DNA of 64,000 bases, taken from Ravibacter sp964559125 (GTDB lineage Bacteria; Bacteroidota; Bacteroidia; Cytophagales; Spirosomataceae). Positions 8,087 through 16,508 of this stretch are shown piece by piece. The notes under the pieces are model-generated. The model did no database searches. It saw only the letters and a list, made by a program, of their open reading frames with translations, and was not told where the DNA came from. Position numbers and translations under genes: made by a program. How positions within the stretch are numbered: position 1 is the stretch's first letter; each line of letters begins with the position of its first letter. Location of the stretch: contig CAZLGW010000014.1 of the NCBI GenBank assembly GCA_964559125.1, positions 1-64,000 of the forward strand, in the 5' to 3' direction.

Positions 8087-9955
8087 CTATTTGATTTTAC
8101 TGCCCGGCTTAAAAATAGCTGCCAGCTTTTCGATGCTCAGCCTCACCGTAACCGGCTCTCCGCCGGGTGTCCGGTTCGGGTCGGAAGTATCAAAAAGGCG
8201 GGCAAGCATCTGCTTGATCTCCTGGGGACTCATTTTCAGGTTGTACTTCGGGGCGAACCTCTTTGCAAGCGACCGGATAAGGCCGTCGGGTCTGCTCAGC
8301 TTGAGTTCGGCATAGTTCTGGCGGATCTGGTCGAGAAGTTCTTCGAACATTTCCTGCTCGTTTTCGTCGGGCAGATCCGACGGCACACCCCTTATAATGA
8401 TAGAGTTGCCCCCCAGGTCGTCAAATTCAAACCCGAGTTGACGGATAGAAGATCTTGTATCGTCCACCAACTGCATGTCGGCAGCCGATAACCTGATTGT
8501 CTTGGGAAACAATAACTGTTGGCTGCCCCCGCTACGTTTGGAAAGCATTTGCCGGTACTGCTCATATAAAATCCTTTCCCAGGCAGCCCTCTGGTCGATC
8601 AGTATGGTTTCTTCGGAAGTCTGTGAAAGAATATACCTGTTGAAAATCTGGAAATACGAAGCTTCTGTCGCCGGCTGTCCTATCTTTTCGGTAGCCATCT
8701 GATTGGCCTTGCTCGCTATCGTAAATGATTGAGGCTCAAAGCTCTCGTTTGATTCCCTTTTTTCTTCTTCTCTTACATCGAGCCCTTCAAATAATTTTAC
8801 CCAGTCCTGCACACTCTGTTCGCCGGAAAAAGCATCCTTACGTTTCTCTCCGCCCCAGTCCGGCTTTTGGGGGACATTGAATGAAACCGGCCTGGGATCG
8901 GGCGACCGGGAGGGGTTCAGGAAGTTGATGTCGCTGTCGAAGTCGATAGAAGTACCGAGGTTATAAACTCCGATGGCCCTCCGGACTGCCGCCATGATAA
9001 TAGCATAGACAGATCGCTCGTCATCGAATTTGATTTCCGATTTGGTGGGGTGGATGTTGATATCGATATGCGAGGGATCGATTTCGATGAAGAGCACGTA
9101 AAAAGGGTGGCTTCCTTCTGCTATCGTGCCGTCGAACGCTGTCAGGATGGCATGATTCAGATAGCTGCTTTTGATATAGCGGTTGTTGACGAAGAAAAAC
9201 TGCTCGCCCCGGGTTTTCTTTGCGAATTCAGGCTTGCCTATATAGCCCCTTACGCTCAGAAGAGATGTTTCCTCCTGGCAGAAAGCCAGTTGTTCCCGGT
9301 AATTTTTGCCGAAAATATCGGTAATTCTGCGGACCAGCTTACCCGGGGGGAGATTAAAGATCTCGGTGTTGTTGTGATGCAGAGAAAAGGCGATTTCGGG
9401 GTTGGCAAGCGCAATGCGCTGAAATTCGTCTATGATATGCCTCATCTCCACCGGGTTGGATTTGAGGAAATTACGCCGGGCCGGCACATTGTAAAACAGG
9501 TTTTTTACCTGGATACTGGTCCCCCCCGACCAGGAGACCGATTCCTGTGCCTTTACAGACGAGGCTTCGATCCTGATCAGTATGCCCAGTTCATCATCAG
9601 CGCGGGCGGTTTTCATCTCCACCTGGGCTACTGCGGCGATAGAAGCCAGCGCCTCCCCGCGGAAACCCATGGTCCTGATCCGGAACAGATCGTCGCCGGT
9701 ACGGATCTTTGACGTGGCGTGCCTCTCGAAGCACATGCGCGCATCGGTAGCCGACATGCCTTTCCCGTCGTCCACCACCTGTATCATAGCCTTCCCCGAT
9801 TCATGGATGATCACCTGTATACGCGTTGCCTCGGCATCAACGGCGTTCTCAAGCAGTTCTTTTACGACAGATGCCGGCCGCTGCACGACCTCCCCCGCTG
9901 CGATCTGGTTGGCTATGGCGTCAGGAAGTAATTGTACTATATCTGGAATGTTCAT
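8087..9955 (-). CDS. mutL: DNA mismatch repair protein MutL
   Basis: MutL links MutS mismatch recognition to strand incision and removal. It is 622 residues. The N-terminal GHKL ATPase shows Glu33 and Asn37 (ELLEN), DDGKGM (62-67), RHATSKI (79-85) and GFRGEAL (97-103). An acidic, poorly conserved linker (~345-430) leads to the C-terminal dimerisation/nuclease domain. That domain carries DQRAAWERILYE (454-465), matching the endonuclease motif DQHA-x2-E-x4-E except that His is replaced by Arg. The start gives the canonical MNIPDIVQLLPDAIANQIAAGE-like N-terminus. It heads the minus-strand run. Confidence 0.96.
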   Translation of the reverse strand: MNIPDIVQLLPDAIANQIAAGEVVQRPASVVKELLENAVDAEATRIQVIIHESGKAMIQVVDDGKGMSATDARMCFERHATSKIRTGDDLFRIRTMGFRGEALASIAAVAQVEMKTARADDELGILIRIEASSVKAQESVSWSGGTSIQVKNLFYNVPARRNFLKSNPVEMRHIIDEFQRIALANPEIAFSLHHNNTEIFNLPPGKLVRRITDIFGKNYREQLAFCQEETSLLSVRGYIGKPEFAKKTRGEQFFFVNNRYIKSSYLNHAILTAFDGTIAEGSHPFYVLFIEIDPSHIDINIHPTKSEIKFDDERSVYAIIMAAVRRAIGVYNLGTSIDFDSDINFLNPSRSPDPRPVSFNVPQKPDWGGEKRKDAFSGEQSVQDWVKLFEGLDVREEEKRESNESFEPQSFTIASKANQMATEKIGQPATEASYFQIFNRYILSQTSEETILIDQRAAWERILYEQYRQMLSKRSGGSQQLLFPKTIRLSAADMQLVDDTRSSIRQLGFEFDDLGGNSIIIRGVPSDLPDENEQEMFEELLDQIRQNYAELKLSRPDGLIRSLAKRFAPKYNLKMSPQEIKQMLARLFDTSDPNRTPGGEPVTVRLSIEKLAAIFKPGSKIK

Positions 9956-10255
9956 CTGGGGCTAAAACGTTTGCTGCCTTTGGCTATAACAAAGTAACAA
10001 CAATATTTTGGGTTGCCATAAAGCAACGGCACTTATAATATGCACGTATAAAGCAATGGCAGCGGCCGGGAAGATAATTTCGGGGCTGCTTCGAAAAAGG
10101 CAAAAGATTGTGCGAAATTCCTTGTTTATTATATGGGGAATTATTAACTTGACAATAAGAATTTTCTGAATTCTTAGCAGGGAAGAAGCTGGAGCACTCG
10201 ACTTTAAATGTCCTTATCTGTGTTTTTTTATAGTTAACCCCGGTAGAAATTTAAA
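9956..10255. other. 300-bp intergenic region with an inverted repeat
   Basis: This AT-rich gap separates divergent mutL from a plus-strand micro-ORF. It contains a perfect 8-bp inverted repeat, taagaatt (10157-10164) and aattctta (10170-10177), with a 5-bp spacer. It lies ~80 bp upstream of the micro-ORF and just after a ttgaca sequence. It may be an operator or a hairpin. No full promoter or RNA gene was recognised. Confidence 0.4.
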
Positions 10256-10420
10256 ATGAAAAGCATCGTATTAAAAAGGATCAATTTGACAATGGCCATT
10301 AAGTGGATAGTATTCCTTCCGGTTATACTCCCCTTATGCGTGGTTTTCGGTGCATTGCAGGGAATTACTGCGATGGTCGATAAGATGGCTCAGCAGATGA
10401 TGAGTGATATTGATTCTTAA
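10256..10420 (+). CDS. Putative 54-residue membrane micro-protein
   Basis: ATG to TAA, 54 codons: MKSIVLKRINLTMAIKW, then a hydrophobic helix (about residues 17-37), then a short tail rich in Met, Gln and Asp ending MMSDIDS. Positive residues lie before the helix and acidic ones after it, as expected for a single-pass protein with the N-terminus inside. The frame fills most of the gap between mutL and the DUF6787 gene, and a hairpin overlaps its stop. I recognise no family. It could be a true small membrane protein or chance; codon use looks like the neighbours. Confidence 0.45.
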   Translation: MKSIVLKRINLTMAIKWIVFLPVILPLCVVFGALQGITAMVDKMAQQMMSDIDS

Positions 10421-10442
10421 CCTTTCCCGTGGAAAAGGTTAA
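10417..10442 (+). terminator. Hairpin overlapping the micro-ORF stop
   Basis: ttaacctttcc and ggaaaaggttaa form an 11-bp stem with one bulged A and a 3-nt loop, including the micro-ORF stop codon. No T run follows, so termination is weakly supported. Its position between convergent genes fits an end-of-transcript hairpin. Confidence 0.35.
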
Positions 10443-10483
10443 CATCGGGAGATTCTTGTGCGTGTCGTGCGGGGGTTCCGCAA

Positions 10484-10789
10484 CTATCTTTTCCTTTTTC
10501 CGATACTTCTCATCCGGGAAAAGGTCTTCTTTTCAAACTCCCAGAAGAAATTGAATTTTCCAAATATCCAACCCCACCCAAGCAGGATAACCTGGTAAAG
10601 CGGTAAAATGATAAAGAGGGAAATGCACAGGCGTATCCAGCCCGGGGTATCATCGCCGATGCCTGCCCAAGCGAAAAGGAGCTTCTTTACATAAAGAACT
10701 GAAAACCCGGTACATGCAAAAACAACCAGGATGATAACTACATCAGCAGCGTTGTCTACTTTCCAGCGATCTTTGAGTTTTTTCCACAT
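10484..10789 (-). CDS. DUF6787 family small membrane protein
   Basis: 101 residues from the ATG at 10789 (MWKKLKDRWKVDNAADV); the longer frame to 10897 adds non-family sequence. Two membrane helices (about 17-37 and 52-72) are separated by a short loop, followed by a basic tail. The sequence matches the Bacteroidota DUF6787 pattern: an opening W/K-rich segment, then FPLYQV-like (here LPLYQVILLGWGWIFG), then FFWEFEKK. Some members are labelled diacylglyceryl transferase in databases, but it is far too short to be Lgt. No function is known. Confidence 0.75.
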   Translation of the reverse strand: MWKKLKDRWKVDNAADVVIILVVFACTGFSVLYVKKLLFAWAGIGDDTPGWIRLCISLFIILPLYQVILLGWGWIFGKFNFFWEFEKKTFSRMRSIGKRKR

Positions 10790-10944
10790 ATTCGGACTCC
10801 GTGCCGATATTTTTGATTTATAGTCTGAAAGAAAGACAAATATAGTTCCGGGAGGCTTAGTAAAAAAGGGTCGCCGGACTAATTCTGCCCGCTTCACTCA
10901 ATCTGTGCCGGATTTTTACAGTGCCATGTCAGGGAATTTGTCGG

Positions 10945-10973
10945 TTGATTAACCCCGGATTGTATTAATTTTG
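10945..10973 (+). promoter_or_regulatory. Bacteroidota-type promoter of argH
   Basis: TTG at 10945-10947, an 18-bp spacer, and TAATTTTG at 10966-10973 match the -33/-7 consensus of the Bacteroidota primary sigma factor. The expected start site near 10980 gives a ~25-nt leader before the argH ATG at 11005. Confidence 0.6.
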
Positions 10974-11004
10974 GGCAAAATCTATTCATCTCATAATAAC
11001 GGGC

Positions 11005-12345
11005 ATGACAAAGCTATGGCAGAAGGAAGGCACTACCGTGTCTCAAAAGATAGAGAAATTTACAGTCGGGAGAGATAGGGAGCTCGATTTGCAGCTGGCG
11101 CCTTTTGATGTCCAGGGAAGCCTGGCACACGCCAGAATGCTGAACCATATAGGACTGCTGACCGATGGAGAGCTATCGCGGCTGCAGGCTGCCCTGGTGG
11201 AGATCTATCATGCCATACTTGCCGGTGACTTCGAAATAGAAGAGGGGGTGGAGGATGTGCACTCCCAGGTGGAGCTGCAGCTGACCAGGAAGCTGGGCGA
11301 TATCGGGAAGAAAATACATTCCGGGCGCTCACGTAACGACCAGGTGCTGATAGATCTGAAGCTCTTCTCAAGAAGCCGTCTCCGCGAGGTGGTCTATCTG
11401 ACCGCCCGGTTGTTTGATGTGTTGGTGGACAGGGCAGAAGAGCATAAAAATGATCTGCTCCCCGGGTATACACACCTGCAGATAGCCATGCCTTCTTCGT
11501 TCGGATTGTGGTTCAGCGCCTATGCCGAAGGACTGCTGGACGATATTGTGCAGTTACACGCAGCCTACCGCGTTTCCAACCGGAACCCGCTGGGGTCGGG
11601 CGCAGGTTATGGTTCTTCATTTCCGTTAGATCGCCAGATGACTACCGAGCTGCTGGGGTTTGAGGGATTGCATGTAAATGTCGTATATGCCCAGATGAGC
11701 CGCGGACGGACCGAGCAGGCAGTCCTTAACGCAATCGCTTCCCTTGCTGCCACGCTCTCACGGCTGGCCATGGACGTATGCCTTTATAATAGCCAGAATT
11801 TCGGTTTCCTGCTTCTGCCCGACGAAATGACTACAGGCAGCAGTATTATGCCGCATAAAAAAAATCCCGATGTCGCCGAGCTGCTTCGGGCAAGATGTAA
11901 CCGCCTGAAGGCTTTACCTGCGGAAGTAACGATGGTACTGAGCAACCTGCCGTCAGGCTATCACCGCGATATGCAGTTGCTTAAGGAGATCCTGATGCCG
12001 GCGTTGGATGAAATACTGGAATGCCTCGATATAGCCGTTTTTATGCTGACGCATATCAAGGTCAGGACAGGTTTGCTTGCCGACGAAAAATACGATCTGC
12101 TGTTTAGTGTTGAGAGAGTGAATGAGCTGGTTATGCAGAATGTCCCCTTTCGGGATGCCTACCGGCAGGTGGGCGCCGAAATTGCGGATAATACCTACCG
12201 TGCGCCGAGGGAGCTGAGCCATACTCATATCGGAAGCATTGGCAACCTGCAATTGGATCTGCTCAAATCGCGCCTGAACGACGAACTGGCGCAGTTTCAG
12301 TTTGAGAAAGCCGAGGAGGCAGTGAGGAAGCTGCTGGAACGATAG
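11005..12345 (+). CDS. argH: Argininosuccinate lyase
   Basis: ArgH splits argininosuccinate into arginine and fumarate, the last step of arginine synthesis. At 446 residues it is normal length. Fumarase/aspartase superfamily motifs are present: HSGRSRNDQV (105-114), GYTHLQIA around 154-161 with the TH pair, and the signature GSSIMPHKKNPDVAE (278-292) carrying the catalytic Ser loop. No other arg gene is adjacent; it is transcribed alone from the promoter at 10945-10973 and converges with the UbiA gene. Confidence 0.97.
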   Translation: MTKLWQKEGTTVSQKIEKFTVGRDRELDLQLAPFDVQGSLAHARMLNHIGLLTDGELSRLQAALVEIYHAILAGDFEIEEGVEDVHSQVELQLTRKLGDIGKKIHSGRSRNDQVLIDLKLFSRSRLREVVYLTARLFDVLVDRAEEHKNDLLPGYTHLQIAMPSSFGLWFSAYAEGLLDDIVQLHAAYRVSNRNPLGSGAGYGSSFPLDRQMTTELLGFEGLHVNVVYAQMSRGRTEQAVLNAIASLAATLSRLAMDVCLYNSQNFGFLLLPDEMTTGSSIMPHKKNPDVAELLRARCNRLKALPAEVTMVLSNLPSGYHRDMQLLKEILMPALDEILECLDIAVFMLTHIKVRTGLLADEKYDLLFSVERVNELVMQNVPFRDAYRQVGAEIADNTYRAPRELSHTHIGSIGNLQLDLLKSRLNDELAQFQFEKAEEAVRKLLER

Positions 12346-12397
12346 TTCCTGATAGCCGATTCCTGACCTGGTCACCGGGGTAGTCTGAGCCATTCCT

Positions 12398-13315
12398 TCA
12401 GATAAGGCACATTATGATAAAGAAAGTATTCAGCCCTGCGCTTGCCAGTGCATTCATCCGCATCGTATTGCGATAGCTGGCCTCGGAGATATCCACACTT
12501 GTTTTCCTCCACCAATACAGGAAGAAAACAACAGCAGGAAGCATGAATACACTAAACAGCAGCCAGGAGACGATGTGATTTTCTGAAAGGTACAGGTACC
12601 CGAAACCGATAAAAGACAGGGTGAAAAAGACGGTGGCATGCCGGAATGTGCCCCCGATACCCACAAGCATGCTGTAGGTCAGGTCGCCGTGTTTCCGGTC
12701 TTCTTCGTGCTGGTAGATCTGTGTGAGAGGATAGACGGCGATCAGGTTGCACGAACAGAGTATGGCCGGCAGGAAGGTACCGGATTCAGTCATCAGTCCC
12801 GGCGCCCCCGATATCGCATCATATGACGCCAGGAAAGTGTAGAACCCCTGGAACAAGGCAACAGTAAGAAGACTGACGACGGGGTATTTTTTGAGCCTGA
12901 TCCGCGGATGGCTGTAGCCTTTCGAAACAAGGCCGTATAAAACGAGATAGAAGGTGAAAGTCGCCCCCAGCTCAAGCAGCAGGGACAAAATGATGGCAGC
13001 CAGATCCATCCCAATAGCCGTATACAGCAGTAAGCCCGACACAGGCGGCGGTTTTTCGATGAGCCCTATGCTGCCTTCGTCTTTGTCGTAATAGCTGTTA
13101 TAGGCATTGCTGGCAGGGAATAGGAGCAGATGCAGAATAATAAAAACCCATAAGGCATTCATCGGGTCAATGTTTTCCGCCTCGCTTAGCGCAAAAAAAT
13201 ACACAGGAGCAAGGAAAAGCGAGAATGGGAGCCGGAGATGTACAAAAGTGTCTCGTAAACGGCCTTTTCGCCAGTGTATAACGGAATTCCGAATATGCCT
13301 GTCGGGTGTCTGCAC
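12398..13315 (-). CDS. UbiA family prenyltransferase
   Basis: A polytopic membrane protein of ~305 residues with 7-9 hydrophobic helices. The first Asp-rich motif is NAYNSYYDKDEG (70-81), an NxxxDxxxD-type diphosphate/Mg site. The second is HEEDRKHGDLT. UbiA enzymes transfer an isoprenoid chain to an aromatic acceptor (quinone, chlorophyll or heme synthesis, or specialised metabolites). Divergence from typical MenA/UbiA motifs and position near a type III PKS suggest a specialised acceptor; this is inference. The longest frame starts inside the esterase gene, so I prefer the GTG at 13315, immediately after the esterase stop, which implies translational coupling. Confidence 0.8.
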   Translation of the reverse strand: MQTPDRHIRNSVIHWRKGRLRDTFVHLRLPFSLFLAPVYFFALSEAENIDPMNALWVFIILHLLLFPASNAYNSYYDKDEGSIGLIEKPPPVSGLLLYTAIGMDLAAIILSLLLELGATFTFYLVLYGLVSKGYSHPRIRLKKYPVVSLLTVALFQGFYTFLASYDAISGAPGLMTESGTFLPAILCSCNLIAVYPLTQIYQHEEDRKHGDLTYSMLVGIGGTFRHATVFFTLSFIGFGYLYLSENHIVSWLLFSVFMLPAVVFFLYWWRKTSVDISEASYRNTMRMNALASAGLNTFFIIMCLI

Positions 13316-13316
13316 G

Positions 13317-14123
13317 CTATTTTTTCTTTTGGGAGAAAAGCCATGGAAGCAGTTCCGGCTCGGCAAATGCGTTATTCCAGCTATTATGGTTGATACCCGG
13401 GTATTCGGTGTATTTCACTTTTCCTCCTGCGTCTTCTATCGCTTTAACCATTTCCCGCGAATAATCTACATGTACAACTGCGTCTTCGTCGCCATGAAAA
13501 ACCCATAACGGTACTTTTTTTGCGAAGCTTCCGACCAGGGAAGGATCTCCGCCGGCACAAATGGGAATGGCTGCGGCAAATATCCGTGGGTGCCGGGTAA
13601 TGGCTTCAAAAGTACCCATTCCTCCCATGGAGAGTCCCATGATATAGATCCTGTTTTTGTCTATTTTGTGCTTACTACGAAGGTCCTCCAGCAGGTCCAT
13701 CACGGCCGACAGTTCAGATGTCTCTTTTGTGGACTTATAATCATACTCGAATTTGTATTTCGGCTGGCTTCGGTCGATTTTAACGGATGACCAGTAGCGG
13801 TCCTTCGGACATTGGGGGAACACTACAATTGCCGGGAATTGCGCCTGTTTTTCCAGGAAAAGCGAGGAACCATGTACAAGCTGCGCCTGGTTATCGTTTC
13901 CGCGCTCCCCGGCACCGTGCAGGAACAGCACGAGAGGGTACTTTCTGGAAGGGTCGAAACCGGCCGGGTACAGTAACCGGTACGGAATTTCAGTCCCGTT
14001 CTTTGAAAGATAAGTTTTCTGCTGATAAGGGCTTACGTCCTGGGATTTTGCCTGCCCGGAGAGTATGTAAACCGACATAACCCACGTAAAAGGGAGAAGG
14101 ATCAGGGGGAAGGATGGCTTCAT
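13317..14123 (-). CDS. Secreted alpha/beta-hydrolase (carboxylesterase / polyhydroxybutyrate depolymerase-like)
   Basis: 268 residues from the ATG at 14123; the frame before it opens at a TTG. A signal peptide (MKPSFPLILLPFTWVMSV...) ends near GQAKSQD, so it is exported. The alpha/beta-hydrolase core shows the oxyanion segment FLHGAGERG, the nucleophile elbow GLSMGGMG, the acid region HGDEDAVV and the late His in NHNSW. It resembles PHB-depolymerase/phospholipase-like esterases of Bacteroidota. Its stop touches the UbiA start and it diverges from the type III PKS, so a role in that locus is possible. The natural ester substrate is unknown. Confidence 0.85.
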   Translation of the reverse strand: MKPSFPLILLPFTWVMSVYILSGQAKSQDVSPYQQKTYLSKNGTEIPYRLLYPAGFDPSRKYPLVLFLHGAGERGNDNQAQLVHGSSLFLEKQAQFPAIVVFPQCPKDRYWSSVKIDRSQPKYKFEYDYKSTKETSELSAVMDLLEDLRSKHKIDKNRIYIMGLSMGGMGTFEAITRHPRIFAAAIPICAGGDPSLVGSFAKKVPLWVFHGDEDAVVHVDYSREMVKAIEDAGGKVKYTEYPGINHNSWNNAFAEPELLPWLFSQKKK

Positions 14124-14131
14124 ATCCGACA

Positions 14132-14176
14132 ACCGATAACTTTAATAAATCGAGATTCCTTAATTTAGACCGATAA
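14132..14176. promoter_or_regulatory. Direct repeat in the divergent esterase/PKS promoter region
   Basis: The 64-bp gap between the divergent esterase and type III PKS genes carries the 8-mer accgataa twice, at 14132-14139 and 14169-14176, one copy beside each gene. It could be an operator for a shared regulator. The repeat is seen; the role is a guess. Confidence 0.3.
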
Positions 14177-14187
14177 TCACAATTGGT

Positions 14188-15312
14188 ATGTCCAAATATA
14201 AGGATTGCAGCGGATTTATTACGGCATTGGGGAGCAGTGTACCGGCTTTCCGTTTTTCACAGGAAGAAATCGGCGGTTTTATGAAACGGCATATGGCGCT
14301 GGATGAAAGGGAGAGCCGGCTTGTCGACAGACTGGTGAGGCAGACGAAGATAGATTCCCGCTACTCGGTCATTCCGGATTACGGAAGGGAACCGTCCGGG
14401 TTCGAATTTTATCCCCGCAACCAGGTGCTTGATCCTTTCCCGGGTGTAGGGCAGCGGATGCAGTATTACCGGAGTCATGCTTTACCACTCGCGAGGGCTG
14501 CCGCTTTGCAATGCCTCGGGAAAGCTTCGGTTGATGCTGCCGCCATAACCCACCTGGTTGTCGTGAGCTGTACGGGAATGTATGCCCCGGGACTGGATAT
14601 AGACCTCATCGGGGACCTGGGGATGCACTCTGCGATCGCCCGGACCTGTGTAAATTTTATGGGATGCTATGCTGCTTTCCATGCGTTGAAGATGGCCGCT
14701 TCAGCAGTACGGGCCGACCCTTCTGCGCGCGTACTGATTGTCTGCGTAGAGCTGTGCTCTCTCCATTTTCAGAAGGACGGGCCCGCAGGCAGCCGTTTGC
14801 TGACCAACATGCTCTTTGGCGACGGGGCGTCGGCCGCTCTTGTAGAAGGAGAAAAAGCAGGCGATACCCCGGCCCTGAGATTGCTCGATTTCGCTTCTGA
14901 CCTTTTCCCCGAAGGTGAGGAAGATATGACCTGGGAAATTGCAGACACCGGCTTTGCCATGAAACTTACCGCACGGGTACCCGGGATACTGAAGAGTGGG
15001 GTGAAAAGTGTATTTGACAGGTTGTTGGAAAAAGAGGAGTACAGCAAGAAACAGGTTAGCCACTACGTATTTCACCCCGGCGGACCGCGCGTGTTGGAAG
15101 CGCTTGAGAAAGCGCTGGGCATAGGGGTGGAAGCTAACAGACTGGCTTACGAGGTATTGCGCGAGTATGGGAATATGTCGTCGGCTACGCTTTTTTTTAT
15201 TCTTCAGCGGCTATCGGAAGGAGGCGGTCTTGAAGACGGGGACCTGGTACTTTCGGCTGCTTTCGGTCCGGGCCTTACCTGCGAGTCGGCATTGATGTCG
15301 GTTGCCGTATGA
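14188..15312 (+). CDS. Type III polyketide synthase (chalcone/stilbene synthase family)
   Basis: 374 residues. Type III PKSs extend a CoA starter with malonyl-CoA and cyclise the chain to resorcinols, pyrones or chromones. The catalytic triad is intact: Cys160 (NFMGCYAA), His296 (FHPGGPRVL) and Asn329 (YGNMSSAT), with GDGASAALVEG (211-221) and the C-terminal FGPGLT loop. The length and complete triad argue for an active enzyme rather than a FabH homologue. The starter is unknown; long-chain acyl starters are common in bacterial alkylresorcinol synthases. Nearby UbiA, esterase and FAD-oxidoreductase genes could tailor the product, but they are not one operon. Confidence 0.9.
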   Translation: MSKYKDCSGFITALGSSVPAFRFSQEEIGGFMKRHMALDERESRLVDRLVRQTKIDSRYSVIPDYGREPSGFEFYPRNQVLDPFPGVGQRMQYYRSHALPLARAAALQCLGKASVDAAAITHLVVVSCTGMYAPGLDIDLIGDLGMHSAIARTCVNFMGCYAAFHALKMAASAVRADPSARVLIVCVELCSLHFQKDGPAGSRLLTNMLFGDGASAALVEGEKAGDTPALRLLDFASDLFPEGEEDMTWEIADTGFAMKLTARVPGILKSGVKSVFDRLLEKEEYSKKQVSHYVFHPGGPRVLEALEKALGIGVEANRLAYEVLREYGNMSSATLFFILQRLSEGGGLEDGDLVLSAAFGPGLTCESALMSVAV

Positions 15313-15439
15313 AGCGGTTGTTAACCGCCTGACCCCGATTTTCTTCACTGGTGGAGTATTTTAGGGATGTCGCCCGGCAAGGGGCGTCGTTTTGACCTAT
15401 TTCCTATATCTTTGCTCCTTCAATTGCAATAACCGACTT

Positions 15440-16498
15440 ATGCTTTCTAACGAAGTAATCTTTTTCGCAGGTTTCATCGCTGTGATATCGCTCATGCTGA
15501 TGCTCGACCTGGGGGTTTTCAGTAAAACCGATCACGAAGTAAAGTTTAAGGAAGCTGCGGCATGGACTTTCGTCTGGGTAGCGCTGTCAATGGGGTTTTA
15601 TTTTATCATCCGGACGCACGGCGATCTTGTGCACGGAGTAGACAACTTTAGCGACCTTTTTCATATTGCCGAAAAATATGCTCCCCATCTGAGCCTTATC
15701 CCGGGCGATTTTGAACGGAGCCTGGAGATATACCGTTCTAACATGGCTACCGAGTATATCACCGGCTACCTGCTGGAATATGCCCTTTCAATTGATAATA
15801 TATTTGTTATTATCCTGATTTTTACCTCTTTTAACGTTGCTCCGAAGTATTATAAAAAGGTGCTGTTCTGGGGGGTGCTCGGGGCTGTGGTGATGCGCTT
15901 TATATTTATTTTCCTGGGGTCTGCGCTTATTCAGCAGTTTTCCTGGATCATTTACATCTTCGGGTTACTGTTGGTATACCAGGGAGGCAGGATCTTTTTC
16001 GAAAAAGATGAGGACGAAACGATAGATCCGGGCAAACACCCGGTAGTAAGATTCGCGTCGCGTTACCTGCCGGTTTTCCCCAGGTATGTTAAAGAGCACT
16101 TTTTTGTAAGGACCAAAGCAGGGAAATTTTATTTTACACCCCTCTTTGTCGTAGTGCTCATTATCGAATTCACCGACCTGATCTTTGCGGTGGATTCCGT
16201 ACCGGCGGTGTTCGCCGTCACCAAAGACCCCTATGTGGTGTTTTTCTCCAATATTTTTGCCATCATGGGGCTGCGGTCGATGTTTTTCTTCCTAAGCAAC
16301 ATCGTGGGACTTTTCCGCTTCCTCAAATACGGCTTGGGTGTTTTGCTGGTCTTTATCGGTTGCAAAATGCTGGCGCATAGTTACCTGGATGAAATCGGTT
16401 TCAAAACGGTATATTCCCTGTATATCATCCTTGGAATCCTGGTAGTGAGTGTGCTGGCTTCGGTATTGATTCCGGAGAAGAAGGAATTAGACAATTAG
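15440..16498 (+). CDS. TerC/Alx family membrane protein, probable metal (Mn) exporter
   Basis: 352 residues from the ATG at 15440 (MLSNEVIFF); the earlier in-frame start gives a non-family N-terminus. About 8-9 hydrophobic helices are visible. TerC/Alx signatures are the membrane segments EYALSIDNIFVI and EFTDLIFAVDSVPAVFAVT, whose intramembrane acids are thought to bind metal. Characterised members (Alx, MeeF/MeeY) export manganese. A TAnnTTTG-like box (TATCTTTG, 15407-15414) lies upstream. I looked for a yybP-ykoY manganese riboswitch in the ~130-bp leader and did not see one. The link to the PKS gene upstream is probably positional only. Confidence 0.88.
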   Translation: MLSNEVIFFAGFIAVISLMLMLDLGVFSKTDHEVKFKEAAAWTFVWVALSMGFYFIIRTHGDLVHGVDNFSDLFHIAEKYAPHLSLIPGDFERSLEIYRSNMATEYITGYLLEYALSIDNIFVIILIFTSFNVAPKYYKKVLFWGVLGAVVMRFIFIFLGSALIQQFSWIIYIFGLLLVYQGGRIFFEKDEDETIDPGKHPVVRFASRYLPVFPRYVKEHFFVRTKAGKFYFTPLFVVVLIIEFTDLIFAVDSVPAVFAVTKDPYVVFFSNIFAIMGLRSMFFFLSNIVGLFRFLKYGLGVLLVFIGCKMLAHSYLDEIGFKTVYSLYIILGILVVSVLASVLIPEKKELDN

Positions 16499-16508
16499 AC
16501 AATTATTA

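Noticed and set aside
12346..12397. Terminator between argH and the UbiA gene
   Set aside because: No convincing stem with T run could be drawn in the 52-bp gap.
15313..15439. Possible yybP-ykoY manganese riboswitch before the TerC gene
   Set aside because: The short leader does not show the conserved paired loops; only a small gcggtt/aaccgc inverted repeat is present.
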